Shown here: one piece after another, positions 5,722-6,904 of the stretch | How the letters are laid out: each line of letters starts with the position of its first letter | Numbering within the stretch: the first letter of the stretch is position 1 | NCBI GenBank assembly: GCA_025360945.1 | Contig: JANYBE010000141.1 | Span: forward strand, 1-6,904 | From: Rhizobacter sp. | GTDB lineage: Bacteria; Pseudomonadota; Gammaproteobacteria; Burkholderiales; Burkholderiaceae_C | Length of the DNA: 6,904 nucleotides | Direction of reading: 5' to 3' | The notes under the pieces: generated by a model | Told to the model about the DNA's origin: nothing | The model's database searches: none | Seen by the model: only the letters and a program-made list of their open reading frames with translations | Position numbers and translations under genes: made by a program

Positions 5722-6904
5722 ATGGCCGAAGAATCCGTCACCCCGAGCTCAGCGCTGCAGGGCATCGAATACCAGGGCGGCGAGTTCGCCGCGCTGCTCA
5801 ACAAGGAGTTCAAGCCCAAGTCCGACGACGCCAAATCGGCCGTCGAACAGGCCGTGCTCACGCTCGCGCAGCAGGCGCTGGCACAGACCAATCTGGTCAG
5901 CAGCGACGTGCTGATGTCGATCGAGTCCATGATCGCCGAGCTCGATCGCAAGCTCTCGCAGGAGCTGAACCTGATCCTGCACCACCCCGATTTCCAGAAG
6001 CTCGAAAGCGCGTGGCGCGGGCTGCACTACCTCGTCAACAACACCGAAACTGACGAGATGCTGAAGATCAGCGTGATGAACATCTCCAAGCTCGACTTTG
6101 GCAAGACCCTAAAGAAATTCAAGGGCACGGCGTGGGACCAGAGCCCGCTGTTCAAGAAGATCTACGAAGAAGAGTACGGCCAGTTCGGCGGCGAGCCTTT
6201 CGGGTGCCTGGTGGGCGACTACTACTTTGACCACAGCCCGCCCGATGTCGAGCTCCTGGGCGAGATGAGCAAGGTCTCGGCCGCCGCGCACACCCCGTTC
6301 CTCGCCGCGGCGAGCCCGACGCTCATGCAGATGGGCTCGTGGCAAGAACTCGCCAACCCGCGCGACCTGACGAAGATCTTCACGACGCCCGAGTACGCCT
6401 CGTGGCGCTCGCTGCGCGAATCGGAAGACTCGCGCTACCTCGGCCTGTCGATGCCGCGTTTCCTGGCGCGCCTGCCCTACGGCGCCAAGACCAGCCCGGT
6501 CGAAGACTTCAATTTCGAGGAAGAGACGGCCGGCGGCGACCACAGCGCCTACTCGTGGGCCAACTCGGCCTATGCGATGGCAGTCAACATCAACCGCTCG
6601 TTCAAGATGTACGGCTGGTGTACGCGCATCCGCGGCGTCGAGTCCGGTGGCGCGGTCGAGGGCTTGCCGACCCACACCTTCCCGACCGACGAAGGCGGCG
6701 TCGCGATGAAATGCCCGACCGAAATCGCGATCAGCGACCGGCGCGAGGCCGAGCTTGCGAAGAATGGCTTCATGCCTTTGCTGCACCGCAAGAACTCCGA
6801 CTTCGCGGCCTTCATCGGTGCCCAGTCGCTGCAAAAGCCGGCCGAGTACGACGACCCCGACGCCACGGCGAACGCCAACCTCTCCGCGCGGCTGCCCTAC
6901 CTGT
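5722..6904 (+). CDS. tssC: Type VI secretion system contractile sheath large subunit TssC (VipB), 3' end missing
   Basis: TssC is the large sheath subunit; TssB-TssC units stack in helical rings around the Hcp tube, contract to fire it, and are recycled by ClpV. The window holds 394 codons, roughly four fifths of the usual length near 500, with no stop before the edge. Typical segments are HHPDFQKLESAWRGLHYLVN (87-106), KISVMNISKLDF (115-126), SPLFKKIYEEEYGQFGGEPF (141-160) followed by GCLVGDYYFDH, the SPTLMQMGSWQELANPRDLTKIF stretch (198-220), and LGLSMPRFLARLPYG (240-254). GGAG at 5711-5714 is seven bases before the ATG, which fixes the start. The frame is intact, and hcp, tssE, tssF, tssG and clpV would be expected next. 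Confidence 0.98.
   Translation, partial: MAEESVTPSSALQGIEYQGGEFAALLNKEFKPKSDDAKSAVEQAVLTLAQQALAQTNLVSSDVLMSIESMIAELDRKLSQELNLILHHPDFQKLESAWRGLHYLVNNTETDEMLKISVMNISKLDFGKTLKKFKGTAWDQSPLFKKIYEEEYGQFGGEPFGCLVGDYYFDHSPPDVELLGEMSKVSAAAHTPFLAAASPTLMQMGSWQELANPRDLTKIFTTPEYASWRSLRESEDSRYLGLSMPRFLARLPYGAKTSPVEDFNFEEETAGGDHSAYSWANSAYAMAVNINRSFKMYGWCTRIRGVESGGAVEGLPTHTFPTDEGGVAMKCPTEIAISDRREAELAKNGFMPLLHRKNSDFAAFIGAQSLQKPAEYDDPDATANANLSARLPYL

Noticed and set aside
6109..6834. 241-codon minus-strand frame opposite tssC
   Set aside because: The plus strand is clearly tssC; the antisense translation shows no family features.

Overview
The window is high-GC DNA. Codons end mostly in G or C, and antisense frames stay open over long stretches. 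The protein types and gene order fit a betaproteobacterium of the Burkholderiales (Comamonadaceae or Rubrivivax/Leptothrix-like). That is inferred from sequence style and protein families; there is no rRNA or other marker to settle it.

The left fifth (1-1317) is accessory DNA read on the minus strand. Positions 1-506 are the start of an IS3-family insertion sequence: its left end at about 506, a complete orfA, and the first 45 codons of orfB running off the window edge. Positions 507-1172 hold an unrecognised 193-codon ORF and a short open frame in another phase, cut where the IS begins. Positions about 1130-1317 look like the decayed start of a second, different IS3-type element. It has a hairpin that carries a Shine-Dalgarno-like sequence in its loop, and ATA where the orfA start codon should be.

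The rest (1464-6904) is all on the plus strand. A LuxR/NarL-type response regulator (1464-2174) is followed after 21 bases by a six-helix membrane hybrid histidine kinase (2196-4046) with its own C-terminal receiver. After an 80-base gap comes the start of a type VI secretion system (T6SS) cluster: tssA (4127-5125), tssB (5171-5674) and tssC (5722 to the end, incomplete). The last three have good ribosome binding sites and gaps of 45-47 bases, as expected for one operon.

TssB and TssC polymerise into the contractile sheath of the T6SS. TssA recruits baseplate parts and coordinates tail-tube and sheath assembly. The kinase and regulator lie directly upstream in the same direction, so the working inference is that they form a two-component pair that senses a membrane or envelope signal and may control this T6SS. 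IS debris directly upstream of the regulator suggests the cluster edge is a rearrangement point. I found no CRISPR array, tRNA, rRNA, riboswitch or clear intrinsic terminator.
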